A model generated the notes under the pieces. It was not told the origin of the DNA. It did not search any database and saw nothing but the letters and a program-made list of their open reading frames with translations. A stretch of DNA of 7,412 nucleotides, from NCBI GenBank assembly GCA_022843345.1, contig JALHNW010000086.1:1-7412 (forward strand), given 5' to 3'. Of this stretch, positions 1 to 6,231 are shown in pieces (the stretch's first letter is position 1; every line of letters starts with the position of its first letter). Made by a program: the position numbers and the translations under genes. Source of the DNA: Rubritepida sp. (lineage in GTDB: Bacteria; Pseudomonadota; Alphaproteobacteria; Acetobacterales; Acetobacteraceae).

Positions 1-761
1 GCGGCGCCGCGCCCACGCCGCGCGAGCGCCGCATCGAGGTCAACATCCCCGACTACCGCCTGCTGGTGCTCGAGGATGACCGCACCCTGATGGACATGGC
101 CGTGGTGGTCGGCCGCCCCTCGCGCGCCACGCCGATGATCGTCACGCGGCTCACCAGCGTGCAGTTCAACCCGCCCTGGGGCGTGCCGCAGCGCCTGGCG
201 AAGGAGGACATGCTGCCCCGGCTGCGGCGCGACCCCACCAGCCTGCAGGCCCGCGGCATCCGCATCTTCCGCCGCGTGGACGGCGAGGTGGTGGAGGTGG
301 ACCCCACGACGGTGGACTGGCGCGCGGTCCACCCCGACCGCTTCCCCTTCTTCCTGCGCCAGGACGCGGGCGACCTGAACGCGCTGGGCCGGCTGAAGTT
401 CATCATGCCCAACAACGACGACATCTTCCTGCACGACACGCCGGACCGCGCCTATTTCCGCCGGTCCGACCGCGCGCATTCCTCGGGCTGCATCCGGCTG
501 GAGCGGCCCATGGACTTCCTCATGCTGGTGCTCGACGGCATGTCGGGCTGGGACCGCGAAAGGGCGGATCGCGTCCTGGCGTCGCGCGCCACATCCGTCG
601 CCTCCCTGCGGCGGCAACTTCCCATCCGCCTTCACTACTCGACCGTCACGGTCGCGGGGGCCGAGATCCGGGTCCGTCAGGACATCTACGGGCTGGACGA
701 AGCCTATGCGCGGGCGATGGATGCCCGCGCGAACCGCGTGCCGCTGGCGGCGCGGAGCTGA
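1..761 (+). CDS. L,D-transpeptidase, YcbB/LdtD type (5' end outside window)
   Basis: This is the C-terminal catalytic part of a periplasmic L,D-transpeptidase, which forms 3-3 (mDAP-mDAP) cross-links in peptidoglycan. The frame is open from the first complete codon at position 3, with no start needed inside the window. It opens with RIEVNIPDYRL, the usual beginning of the YkuD catalytic domain in YcbB-type enzymes, followed by VVVGRPSRATP and FNPPWGVP. The active-site region is clear: HDTP with His at 432-434, then HSSGCIRLE with the catalytic Cys codon at 489-491, 19 residues later. HDTP and SSGC are the YcbB-type variant of the general HG...SHGC signature. The C-terminal part (PIRLHYSTV, then IRVRQDIYGLD) also matches the YcbB tail. 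The N-terminal part and any peptidoglycan-binding domain lie upstream and are not visible. Stop is TGA at 759-761, 8 bases before the next gene, so the two are probably cotranscribed. The family call is strong; the exact orthology to LdtD is inferred. Confidence 0.93.
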   Translation, partial: GAAPTPRERRIEVNIPDYRLLVLEDDRTLMDMAVVVGRPSRATPMIVTRLTSVQFNPPWGVPQRLAKEDMLPRLRRDPTSLQARGIRIFRRVDGEVVEVDPTTVDWRAVHPDRFPFFLRQDAGDLNALGRLKFIMPNNDDIFLHDTPDRAYFRRSDRAHSSGCIRLERPMDFLMLVLDGMSGWDRERADRVLASRATSVASLRRQLPIRLHYSTVTVAGAEIRVRQDIYGLDEAYARAMDARANRVPLAARS

Positions 762-769
762 GACGAACC

Positions 770-1345
770 ATGCGACTGTTCCATCATGACTGCCCGGCCT
801 GCGCGGCCGGGGAAACCTGCGTTCCCGTGTCCCGCCGCGTCATGCTCGGCGCGGCCTTCGGCCTGCTGAGCGCGCCCGCCCTTGCCCAGTCCGGCGGGGG
901 CGCGCGCAGCATCGGCATCCGCCGCGCCCAGACCGGCGAGGCCTTCCGCGGCGTGTACTGGCGCGACGGCCGCTACGACCGCGAGGCCCTGCGCCGGCTG
1001 GACGAGGTGCTGCGCGACCCGCACCTGGACGAGCCGACGCCGATGGACCCGCGCGTCTTCGACATCCTGGTGCAGGTGCAGCGCCGCCTGGGCTCGGACG
1101 AGACGTGGAACGTCATCAGCGCCTACCGCGCGCCCGAGAGCAACGCGGCGCGGGCGCGCGAGTCGCGGCGCGTCTCACGCGTGTCGTTGCACATGTCGGG
1201 CATGGCGCTGGATTGCCGCCTGCCGGACCGCGACGCCATGGGCATTGCCCGCGTGGCGGCGGAGATGCAGACCGGCGGCGTGGGCCTGTACCGCCGCGAC
1301 GGCTTCGTCCACCTGGACTGCGGCCCGGCGCGGCGCTGGTCCTGA
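770..1345 (+). CDS. YcbK/MepK-type (DUF882, M15 fold) murein endopeptidase, Tat-like signal
   Basis: This is a 191-residue predicted zinc peptidase of the DUF882/YcbK family. The E. coli member MepK cleaves mDAP-mDAP 3-3 cross-links and is exported by Tat. Motifs seen: SAYRAPESNAA (118-128), SLHMSGMALDCRL with H141 and D148, and the terminal GGVGLYRRDGFVHLDCGP with H181. H141, D148 and H181 are the expected metal ligands. A Tat-like SRRVML (21-26) precedes a hydrophobic stretch ending APALAQ, so cleavage near residue 39 or 40 is likely. The n-region is odd: it has three cysteines (C8, C11, C17) before the twin arginine. Translation could instead start at GTG 827, directly giving MSRRVMLG (172 residues). 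The ATG at 770 is kept because it leaves the shortest gap to the preceding gene and has a GGAG at 754-757. Its position right behind an LdtD-type gene matches the E. coli ycbB-ycbK order, supporting a role in 3-3 cross-link turnover. Confidence 0.92.
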   Translation: MRLFHHDCPACAAGETCVPVSRRVMLGAAFGLLSAPALAQSGGGARSIGIRRAQTGEAFRGVYWRDGRYDREALRRLDEVLRDPHLDEPTPMDPRVFDILVQVQRRLGSDETWNVISAYRAPESNAARARESRRVSRVSLHMSGMALDCRLPDRDAMGIARVAAEMQTGGVGLYRRDGFVHLDCGPARRWS

Positions 1346-1350
1346 CGCGC

Positions 1351-1569
1351 CTATTGCGGCTGCGTACCCGCCGCCGGCGCCCGCCCGCGCAGGCACTCGC
1401 GCATGAAGGCCTTGCGCGGGTCGCCCGACAGGTTGCGGCTGCGCGCATCGGCGTTGCAGCCGCGCATGCGCTCCTGCTGCGCCTGCTGGGCGGCGCTGGG
1501 CGGGCGGCTTTCCGCCTGCGCGGCGAAGGGGGCCAGCAGGGCGGCGGCGAGGGCGAGTTGCCGGAACAT
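1351..1569 (-). CDS. Small secreted PsiF-repeat protein
   Basis: This is a 72-residue exported protein with one PsiF-type repeat. The N-terminus MFRQLALAAALLAPFAAQA is a standard Sec signal peptide with cleavage expected after A19. The mature part has the repeat core: QERMRGCNADARSRNL, then GDPRKAFMRECLRG, with cysteines C38 and C59 that may pair in the periplasm. E. coli PsiF has two such repeats and was named as a phosphate-starvation-inducible protein; its biochemical role is unknown, so no function is assigned. The start is fixed by GGGAGA 6 bases upstream. The frame stays open much further upstream (to 3252), but that part is only antisense to the amidase. Its stop (TAG) lies 5 bases from the stop of the convergent YcbK-type gene, leaving no room for an ordinary hairpin terminator between them. 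Confidence 0.85.
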   Translation of the reverse strand: MFRQLALAAALLAPFAAQAESRPPSAAQQAQQERMRGCNADARSRNLSGDPRKAFMRECLRGRAPAAGTQPQ

Positions 1570-1575
1570 GGGGTT

Positions 1576-1581
1576 TCTCCC
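1576..1581 (-). promoter_or_regulatory. Ribosome binding site of the PsiF-repeat gene
   Basis: The minus strand reads GGGAGA followed by six bases (AACCCC) and then ATG at 1569. This is good Shine-Dalgarno spacing. It decides the start of the small gene against the much longer open frame upstream. Confidence 0.7.
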
Positions 1582-1657
1582 GCACAGGTTGTGTTTTCCC
1601 TCGATGCACCGTGGGCGGGGGCTTGGCAAGCGGCCGGCCTGCCGCGCACCATCGGCC

Positions 1658-1861
1658 ATGCCTGATTCCGCACTCGCCCTCCAGATGGCGGACATGATCC
1701 GCCGCTGGCACGGCATCGCACCCCCATCCGCCTGCGCGCCGCAGGCCCTGGCCGAGCTGGAGGCGGTGATCGCCGCGCTGGCCGAGCTGGACGGCACCGT
1801 CCCCTTCGACTGCGAGCCCGCGCAGTTCGAGGCCGCGCTGCTGGAATGCCGCGAGCCATGA
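1658..1861 (+). CDS. Small AtzG/GatC-like protein, probable partner subunit of the downstream amidase
   Basis: This 67-residue protein has no signal peptide or membrane segment. It is mostly helical in character: a first amphipathic stretch (LALQMADMIRRWHGI, 6-20), a Pro-rich link with two cysteine-flanked turns, a second Ala/Leu/Glu helix (ALAELEAVIAALAELDG, about 30-46), and an acidic tail (VPFDCEPAQF). Size, helix-loop-helix layout and the xPF-x-x-EPA tail resemble the AtzG-like (DUF4089) and GatC-like small subunits that bind amidase-signature enzymes. The similarity is weak at residue level and was judged by eye. The stop codon overlaps the amidase start as ATGA, which indicates translational coupling and supports a 1:1 partner. 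No clear Shine-Dalgarno precedes ATG 1658. Other in-frame starts are ATG 1604 (adds 18 basic, unconvincing residues) and ATG 1685. That it is a real gene is likely; the partner role is an inference. Confidence 0.72.
   Translation: MPDSALALQMADMIRRWHGIAPPSACAPQALAELEAVIAALAELDGTVPFDCEPAQFEAALLECREP
1858..1861 (+). promoter_or_regulatory. ATGA stop/start overlap coupling the small protein to the amidase
   Basis: The TGA of the small gene (1859-1861) overlaps the ATG of the amidase (1858-1860). Such an overlap lets terminating ribosomes re-initiate. It favours ATG 1858 over the in-frame ATG 1846 four codons earlier, which would give a deeper overlap. Confidence 0.65.
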
Positions 1862-3273
1862 CGCCGGAATCCCTGGTCGAGCTCTCGCTGGCCGAGGCCG
1901 CGGACGCCTTCCGCCGCGGCGAGGTGACGGCCCTGCGCCTGCTGGAGGCGGCGCTGCTGCGCATCCGCCGCGCCGGCCCGCTCACCAACGCCGTGATCCG
2001 GCTGGACGAGGCGCCGGCCCGCCTGGCGGCGCACGAGGCGGATGCGGCGCGCGCCGCCGGGCAGCCCCTGGGGCCGCTGGCCGGCGTGCCGCTGATGCAC
2101 AAGGACATGTTCGGGCGCGAGGGGCGGATCAGCACCGCGGGCAGCGTGATCTGGCGCGACCGCATCGCGCGCCGCACGGCCACCGTGCTGGCGCGGCTGG
2201 ATGCGGCCGGCGCGCTCGACCTCGGCACGCTGCACATGGCCGAGTTCGCGCAGAACGCCACCGGGCACAACGCCCATCTGGGCGATGCGCGCAACCCGTG
2301 GAACCCGGACCACGTCACCGGCGGCTCCTCCTCCGGCTCGGGCGCGGCGGTGGCGGCACGGATGGTGTGGGGCGCGCTGGGGTCGGACACCGGCGGCTCG
2401 GTGCGGCTGCCGGCGGCGATGTGCGGGGTGTCGGGCCTCAAGCCGACCCAGGGGAGGGTGCCGCGGACGGGGGCGATGCCGCTCTCCTTCTCCACGGACA
2501 ATGTCGGCCCGCTGGCGCGCACGGCGCGCGACCTGGCGCGGCTGCTGGGCGTCCTCGCCGGCCAATGCCCGGCGGACCCGGCCTCCAGCGACCTGCCGGT
2601 GCCCGACTACGAGGCTGCGCTGGATGGCGACCTGCGCGGGATGCGGATCGGCGTGCTTGAAGGCGGCTTCACGGACGGCGCGGAGGACGACGTGCTGCGC
2701 GCCATGGGCGCGGCGACGGATGCGCTGCGGGCACGCGGGGCGCGGCTGGTTCCCTTGGCGCCCCCCATCATGCCGGCGGTGATGGCCTACACGGCGCTGG
2801 TCTCGCGCACCGAGGCGGCGATGATCCACGCGCAATGGATGCGCGAGCGGCCGGGCGACTACGGCGGCGCGCTGGCCGCGCGCATCTACGCCGGCTACGC
2901 GGTGCCCGCCTCGCTCTACGCCGAGGCGCTGGCGCGGCGCGGCGGGGTGCTGAAGCAGTTCTGCGCCGAGGCCTTCGCCCAGACCGACCTGCTGATCGCC
3001 CCCACGCTGCGCGTGCGCGTGCCGACGCGCGCCGAGACGGACGCGGATGCCGACCCGGCCAACTGGGGCCGGCTGATGGGGCTGTCGGCCAACACGCGGC
3101 CCTTCAACTACCTGGGCCTGCCGGTGGCCTCGGTGCCCTGCGGCTTCGACGGCCGTGGCCTGCCGGTGGGCATGCAGGTGATCGGTCGCCCCTTCGCCGA
3201 GGCCCGGGTGCTGCGGGCCGCCGACGCCTTCCAGCGCGAGACGGACTGGCACCTGCGGGCGCCCGCGCTTTGA
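1858..3273 (+). CDS. Amidase-signature family hydrolase
   Basis: This is a 471-residue cytoplasmic amidase of the amidase-signature family, which hydrolyses carboxamide C-N bonds. The full catalytic apparatus is visible. K82 lies in LMHKDMF, the Ser-rich loop GGSSSGSG is at 155-162 with cis-Ser S157, and the nucleophile S181 lies in GSDTGGSVRLPA (176-187). The spacings of 75 residues from Lys to cis-Ser and 24 to the nucleophile match the family (for example FAAH K142/S217/S241). CGVSGLKPTQGRV (189-201) follows as usual, and the C-terminal NYLGLPVASVPCGF and GLPVGMQVIGRPF complete a full-length enzyme. The substrate cannot be told from sequence. No GatB gene is present, so a tRNA transamidosome GatA role is unlikely. 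The preceding 67-residue gene overlaps it and may encode a small subunit, as AtzG does for AtzE. The frame is intact with no missing residue. Confidence 0.95.
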   Translation: MTPESLVELSLAEAADAFRRGEVTALRLLEAALLRIRRAGPLTNAVIRLDEAPARLAAHEADAARAAGQPLGPLAGVPLMHKDMFGREGRISTAGSVIWRDRIARRTATVLARLDAAGALDLGTLHMAEFAQNATGHNAHLGDARNPWNPDHVTGGSSSGSGAAVAARMVWGALGSDTGGSVRLPAAMCGVSGLKPTQGRVPRTGAMPLSFSTDNVGPLARTARDLARLLGVLAGQCPADPASSDLPVPDYEAALDGDLRGMRIGVLEGGFTDGAEDDVLRAMGAATDALRARGARLVPLAPPIMPAVMAYTALVSRTEAAMIHAQWMRERPGDYGGALAARIYAGYAVPASLYAEALARRGGVLKQFCAEAFAQTDLLIAPTLRVRVPTRAETDADADPANWGRLMGLSANTRPFNYLGLPVASVPCGFDGRGLPVGMQVIGRPFAEARVLRAADAFQRETDWHLRAPAL

Positions 3274-3313
3274 CAGGGCGCGCCGGCGCCGCCACGCTCG
3301 CGCATCGAATCAC

Positions 3314-3318
3314 GGAGG
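3314..3318 (+). promoter_or_regulatory. Ribosome binding site GGAGG
   Basis: GGAGG lies 7 bases before ATG 3326, a near-ideal spacing. An ATG at 3321 is only 2 bases from it and would encode Met-Pro-stop (ATGCCATGA, overlapping the true start), so 3326 is the start. Confidence 0.75.
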
Positions 3319-3325
3319 CAATGCC

Positions 3326-3838
3326 ATGACCCGTCTCATCCCCGCCGCGGCGCTCGGCGTCGTCATCGCCGCCGGCGCCATGGCGCAGGGGGCCAAGCAG
3401 CCGGCCCAGGACGCGCTGCCCAACTGGCGCGAGCAGCCGCGCTACCAGACGCTCACGCTGGCCGCCGGCTTCGAGCCGGACCCGCGCGAGGTGCGGGTGG
3501 AGGCGGGCGGCGAGCGCGAGGCCAGCGCCATCCGCCCCGAATGCGCCGGCTGGATCGACTTCTCGCGCCCCGACGTGGACCTGAACTACACCGCCGGTCA
3601 GTACCCCCTGGTCATCGGCGCGGTGAGCGCGGTGGACACCACCATCGTGATCAACGACGCCGACGGCAACTGGCACTGCAACGACGACCTCGACGGGCTC
3701 AACCCCGGCGTGGTGTTCCGCACGCCAAAGAGCGGCAACTACAACATCTGGGTCGGCACCTTCGAGCGCGGTCAGCCGCAGCCGGCGACGGTGCGCGTCA
3801 GCGAGATCCTGCCCCAGGCGCTGCAGAACCGCCGCTGA
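3326..3838 (+). CDS. Secreted protein of unknown function, pre-peptidase C-terminal-like fold suspected
   Basis: This is a 170-residue exported protein. Residues 1-20 (MTRLIPAAALGVVIAAGAMA) form a signal peptide with cleavage before Q21. The mature part starts with a short Pro/Gln-rich linker. It then shows a beta-rich region: LTLAAGFEPDPREVRVEAGG, GWIDFSRPDVDLNYTAGQYPL, DTTIVINDADGNWHCNDD, and SGNYNIWVGTF near the end. The pattern of a NYTAG segment, a VINDADGNWxCNDD segment and a closing YxIWVGTF strand is shared with secreted alphaproteobacterial proteins often labelled "peptidase S1" or hypothetical. I see no protease His-Asp-Ser triad, so the peptidase label should not be trusted. C73 and C118 may form a disulfide. 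The acidic loop D111-D113-N115-N119-D120-D121 could bind a cation. It is separated from the amidase by 52 bases and has its own strong ribosome site. It ends 12 bases from the convergent dehydrogenase gene. Confidence 0.82.
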   Translation: MTRLIPAAALGVVIAAGAMAQGAKQPAQDALPNWREQPRYQTLTLAAGFEPDPREVRVEAGGEREASAIRPECAGWIDFSRPDVDLNYTAGQYPLVIGAVSAVDTTIVINDADGNWHCNDDLDGLNPGVVFRTPKSGNYNIWVGTFERGQPQPATVRVSEILPQALQNRR

Positions 3839-3850
3839 CGCGCACCTGCC

Positions 3851-4609
3851 TCAGCGCGGCGCCATCCGCAGCGCGCCGTCCACGCGGATCGTCTCGCCAT
3901 TGAGGTAGGCGTTGTCCACGATGTGCAGGGCGAGCTTCGCGTATTCGTCCGGGCTGCCCAGCCGGTGCGGGTTGGGCACGCCGTGCGCCAGCGATTCCTT
4001 CACCGGGTCGGGCAGGCGCTGGAGCATCGGCGTGTCCATGATGCCCGGCGCGATGGTGCAGACGCGGATGCCCTTCGACGCCAGGTCGCGCGCCGCCACC
4101 ACCGTCATGCCGATGACGCCCGCCTTGGAGGAGGCATAGGGGATCTGCCCGATCTGCCCCTCGTAGCCGGCGATGGAGGCGGTGAGGATGCACACGCCGC
4201 GCTCGCCATCCACCGGCTCGGTCCGCGCCATCGCGGCGGCGGCCAGGCGCAGCGCGTTGAAGGAGCCGGTGAGGTTGACGCGGATCACCGCCTCATAGTG
4301 CGAAAGGCTGCCGGGGCTGCCGTCGCGCTCCAGGATGCGGAGCGCGCCGCCGCGGCCGGCGCAATGCACCAGCACGCGCACCGGGCCCATGGCCTCGGCC
4401 TGCGCGACCGCTTCCTGCATCGTCGCCTCGTCCGCCACGTCGGCCACCGCGAAGGCGCCGCCCAGCGCCTGCGCCACCGCCGCGCCATTGGACGCCGCCT
4501 GGTCCACAATGAGCACCTTGGCGCCCTGCGCCGCGAGGCGCCGCGCGGTGGCGAGCCCCAGCCCCGAGGCGCCGCCCGTCACGATGGCGACCGCACCCTT
4601 CACATCCAT
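3851..4609 (-). CDS. HSD10-like short-chain dehydrogenase (3-hydroxyacyl-CoA dehydrogenase type 2 family)
   Basis: This 252-residue NAD(P)-dependent oxidoreductase has a Rossmann fold. TGGASGLG (11-18) is the cofactor loop, and D36 at the end of the second strand (VLIVDQ) favours NAD(H). NLTG (112-115), S145 in TASIAG and YASSK with Y158 and K162 give the catalytic N-S-Y-K set. Across its length the pattern is that of human HSD17B10 (3-hydroxy-2-methylbutyryl-CoA/3-hydroxyacyl-CoA dehydrogenase): GLGLATA, ASIAGYEGQIGQIPYASSKAG, GIRVCTIAPGIMDTPML, and a terminal LNGETIRVDGALRMAP. The NxAG motif reads HCAG, with H82 where HSD10 has Asn; this is a substitution at a structural position. The likely reaction is oxidation of a (3S)-hydroxyacyl-CoA to the 3-keto form; the substrate is inferred. 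The start is set by GGAGGG 6 bases upstream. It is divergent from the acyl-CoA synthetase, which fits a shared acyl-CoA pathway. Confidence 0.93.
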   Translation of the reverse strand: MDVKGAVAIVTGGASGLGLATARRLAAQGAKVLIVDQAASNGAAVAQALGGAFAVADVADEATMQEAVAQAEAMGPVRVLVHCAGRGGALRILERDGSPGSLSHYEAVIRVNLTGSFNALRLAAAAMARTEPVDGERGVCILTASIAGYEGQIGQIPYASSKAGVIGMTVVAARDLASKGIRVCTIAPGIMDTPMLQRLPDPVKESLAHGVPNPHRLGSPDEYAKLALHIVDNAYLNGETIRVDGALRMAPR

Positions 4610-4615
4610 GCCATT

Positions 4616-4621
4616 CCCTCC
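4616..4621 (-). promoter_or_regulatory. Ribosome binding site of the HSD10-like dehydrogenase gene
   Basis: The minus strand carries GGAGGG six bases before ATG 4609. It fixes the start of the dehydrogenase, although the frame remains open as far as 5017 across the divergent gene. Confidence 0.75.
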
Positions 4622-4656
4622 GTCTTGCCTCGGCGAAGGCCACCATGGGCGGGCGG

Positions 4657-4686
4657 TTGACGCAAGCCGGGCGGGGCTGAAACCAT
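4657..4686 (+). promoter_or_regulatory. Candidate sigma-70-like promoter for the acyl-CoA synthetase
   Basis: TTGACG (4657-4662), five of six to the -35 consensus, is followed after 18 bases by AACCAT (4681-4686), three of six to the -10 consensus. It sits in the 103-base divergent intergenic region, with transcription expected to begin roughly 20 bases before ATG 4713. The -10 match is weak, so this is only a candidate. No clear matching promoter was found for the opposite gene. Confidence 0.25.
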
Positions 4687-4712
4687 GCGCGCAACGAGAA
4701 TGGGGACACGCC

Positions 4713-6218
4713 ATGCCGCTGCTGGCACGACAGGCCGCGACCAACGGGGGAAAGATCTGCGCCTTCTTCCCCGAGACCAACGAGAGCCTGGACTTCCGGA
4801 CGCTGGACGAGGGGGCGAACCGCATCGCCAACGGCCTGGCCTCGCTGGGCATGCAGCCCGGCGAGGGGGTGGCGCTGCTGATGCCCAACTCGCCGGAATT
4901 CCTGCTGGCGCTGTACGGCGCGAAGCGGGCGGGGCTGATGGTGACGCCGCTGTCCATCCACCTGCGGCCGCACGAGGTGGCGCATGTGCTGCGCGATTCG
5001 GGCGCGCGGCTGCTCATCGCCGACGCGGGGCTGGACGGGCTGGCCTCCGCGCTCGATCTCGCGGAGGTGCCGCATCGCTATGCCACGGGTGGCGGTCTGC
5101 CGGGCTTCGCGCCCTTCGCCTGGCTGTCGTCGGGCCAGCCTGACACCTGGGTGGAGCCGCCGCGGCCGATCGGGCGGGACTTCCTGTATTCATCGGGCAC
5201 CACGGGCCTGCCCAAGGGGATCATGCGGCCGCTGATCCCGTGGGAGAAGCGGCACGACCCCGAGTTCGACATGACGTGGAAGGCGCTCTACGGCTTCGAT
5301 GCCGATACGGTGTACCTGTCGCCCGCGCCGCTCTACCACGCCGCCCCGCTGCGCTACGTGCAGCGCGCGATGGATGGCGGCGGCAGCGCCGTGATCCTGC
5401 GGAAATTCGACGCCGAGGCCTGCCTGCGCGCCATCCAGCAATGCGGCGTGACGCACAGCCAATGGGTGCCGACGATGTTTCAGCGCCTGCTGGCGCTGCC
5501 CGAGGCGGTGCGCAAGGCGCATGACCTGTCCACCCATCGCTGCGCCATCCACGCCGCGGCACCCTGCCCGCCGGCGGTGAAGCGGGCGATGATCGAGTGG
5601 TGGGGGCCGATCCTGCGCGAATACTACGCGGGCAGCGAGGGCGTCGGCACCACGGTGATCAGCAGCGAGGAATGGCTGCGCAAGCCCGGCAGCGTCGGCC
5701 GCCCGGCCTACGGCGCGGTGCACATCACCGACGAGGCGGGGCGGGAGCTGCCGCCGGGCGAGACGGGGCGCATCTGGTTCTCCGGCGGCGCGCGCTTCGC
5801 GTACCACAACGACCCCGGCAAGACCGCCGCCTGCTACAACGAGAAGGGCTGGGCCAGCCTGGGCGACCTGGGCTGGCTGGACGAGGAGGGCTTCCTGTTC
5901 CTCTCCGACCGCCGCGCCGACCTCATCCTCTCCGGCGGGGTGAACATCTACCCCGCCGAGATCGAGGCGGTGCTGGCGCAGCACCTCGGCGTGGGAGAAT
6001 GCGCGGTGATCGGCGTGAAGGACGAGGACCTGGGCGAGGTGCCGCTGGCCCTGGTGGTGCCGCGCGGGCAGGCGGATGCGGGGGCGATCCTGGCGCATTG
6101 CCGCGCGCAGCTGGGCCGCATGAAGGTGCCGCGCGCCGTGGAGTTCGTGGACGAGCTGCCGCGTTCCGAGGCCGGCAAGCTGCTGCGCCGGTTGCTGAAG
6201 GAGCGCTTCCTGGCGTAA
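4713..6218 (+). CDS. AMP-forming acyl-CoA synthetase (ANL superfamily)
   Basis: This 501-residue acyl-CoA ligase activates a carboxylate with ATP to an acyl-adenylate and then transfers it to CoA. All adenylation core motifs are present in order. The P-loop YSSGTTGLPKG is at 159-169, PLYHAAP near 206-212, the A5 motif YYAGSEG at 304-310, GDLGWLD at 384-390, the hinge and A8 region SDRRADLILSGGVNIYPAEIE at 398-418, and the catalytic lysine K489 in SEAGKLLRR. HAAAPCPPAVK and MIEWWGPI (about 280-300) place it among FadD-like ligases; chain length or ring substrate cannot be read from sequence. It is full length and cytoplasmic. The ribosome site is weak (GGGGA at 4702-4706). ATGs at 4685 and 4700 are out of frame, and upstream in-frame sequence is antisense to the dehydrogenase, so 4713 is the best start. 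The divergent HSD10-like gene suggests joint action in catabolism of a fatty or branched acid. Confidence 0.95.
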   Translation: MPLLARQAATNGGKICAFFPETNESLDFRTLDEGANRIANGLASLGMQPGEGVALLMPNSPEFLLALYGAKRAGLMVTPLSIHLRPHEVAHVLRDSGARLLIADAGLDGLASALDLAEVPHRYATGGGLPGFAPFAWLSSGQPDTWVEPPRPIGRDFLYSSGTTGLPKGIMRPLIPWEKRHDPEFDMTWKALYGFDADTVYLSPAPLYHAAPLRYVQRAMDGGGSAVILRKFDAEACLRAIQQCGVTHSQWVPTMFQRLLALPEAVRKAHDLSTHRCAIHAAAPCPPAVKRAMIEWWGPILREYYAGSEGVGTTVISSEEWLRKPGSVGRPAYGAVHITDEAGRELPPGETGRIWFSGGARFAYHNDPGKTAACYNEKGWASLGDLGWLDEEGFLFLSDRRADLILSGGVNIYPAEIEAVLAQHLGVGECAVIGVKDEDLGEVPLALVVPRGQADAGAILAHCRAQLGRMKVPRAVEFVDELPRSEAGKLLRRLLKERFLA

Positions 6219-6231
6219 CCCGCCCCCGATC

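Noticed and set aside
1351..3252. A 633-codon open frame on the minus strand across the amidase gene
   Set aside because: Only its last 72 codons form a credible gene (PsiF repeat, with its own ribosome site). The rest is Arg/Ala/Gly/His-rich antisense sequence, expected in high-GC DNA opposite a real gene with an intact catalytic triad.
1858..3273. GatA of a tRNA-dependent amidotransferase, with the small gene as GatC
   Set aside because: No gatB is adjacent and the small protein is only loosely GatC-like, so a general amidase with an AtzG-like partner is the safer reading.
3274..3325. GC-rich palindromic stretch (GCGCCGGCGC) after the amidase as a terminator
   Set aside because: It has no loop and no following T run. 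Such short palindromes are frequent by chance at this GC content.
3923..4660. A 245-codon plus-strand frame over the dehydrogenase gene
   Set aside because: Its translation is a composition-driven shadow rich in Arg, His and Ala. The minus-strand frame is a complete HSD10-like enzyme with a good ribosome site.
4685..4694. TGCGCGCA palindrome upstream of the acyl-CoA synthetase as an operator
   Set aside because: It is only 8 bases long and made of common GC alternation, with no second copy or known operator match in the intergenic region.
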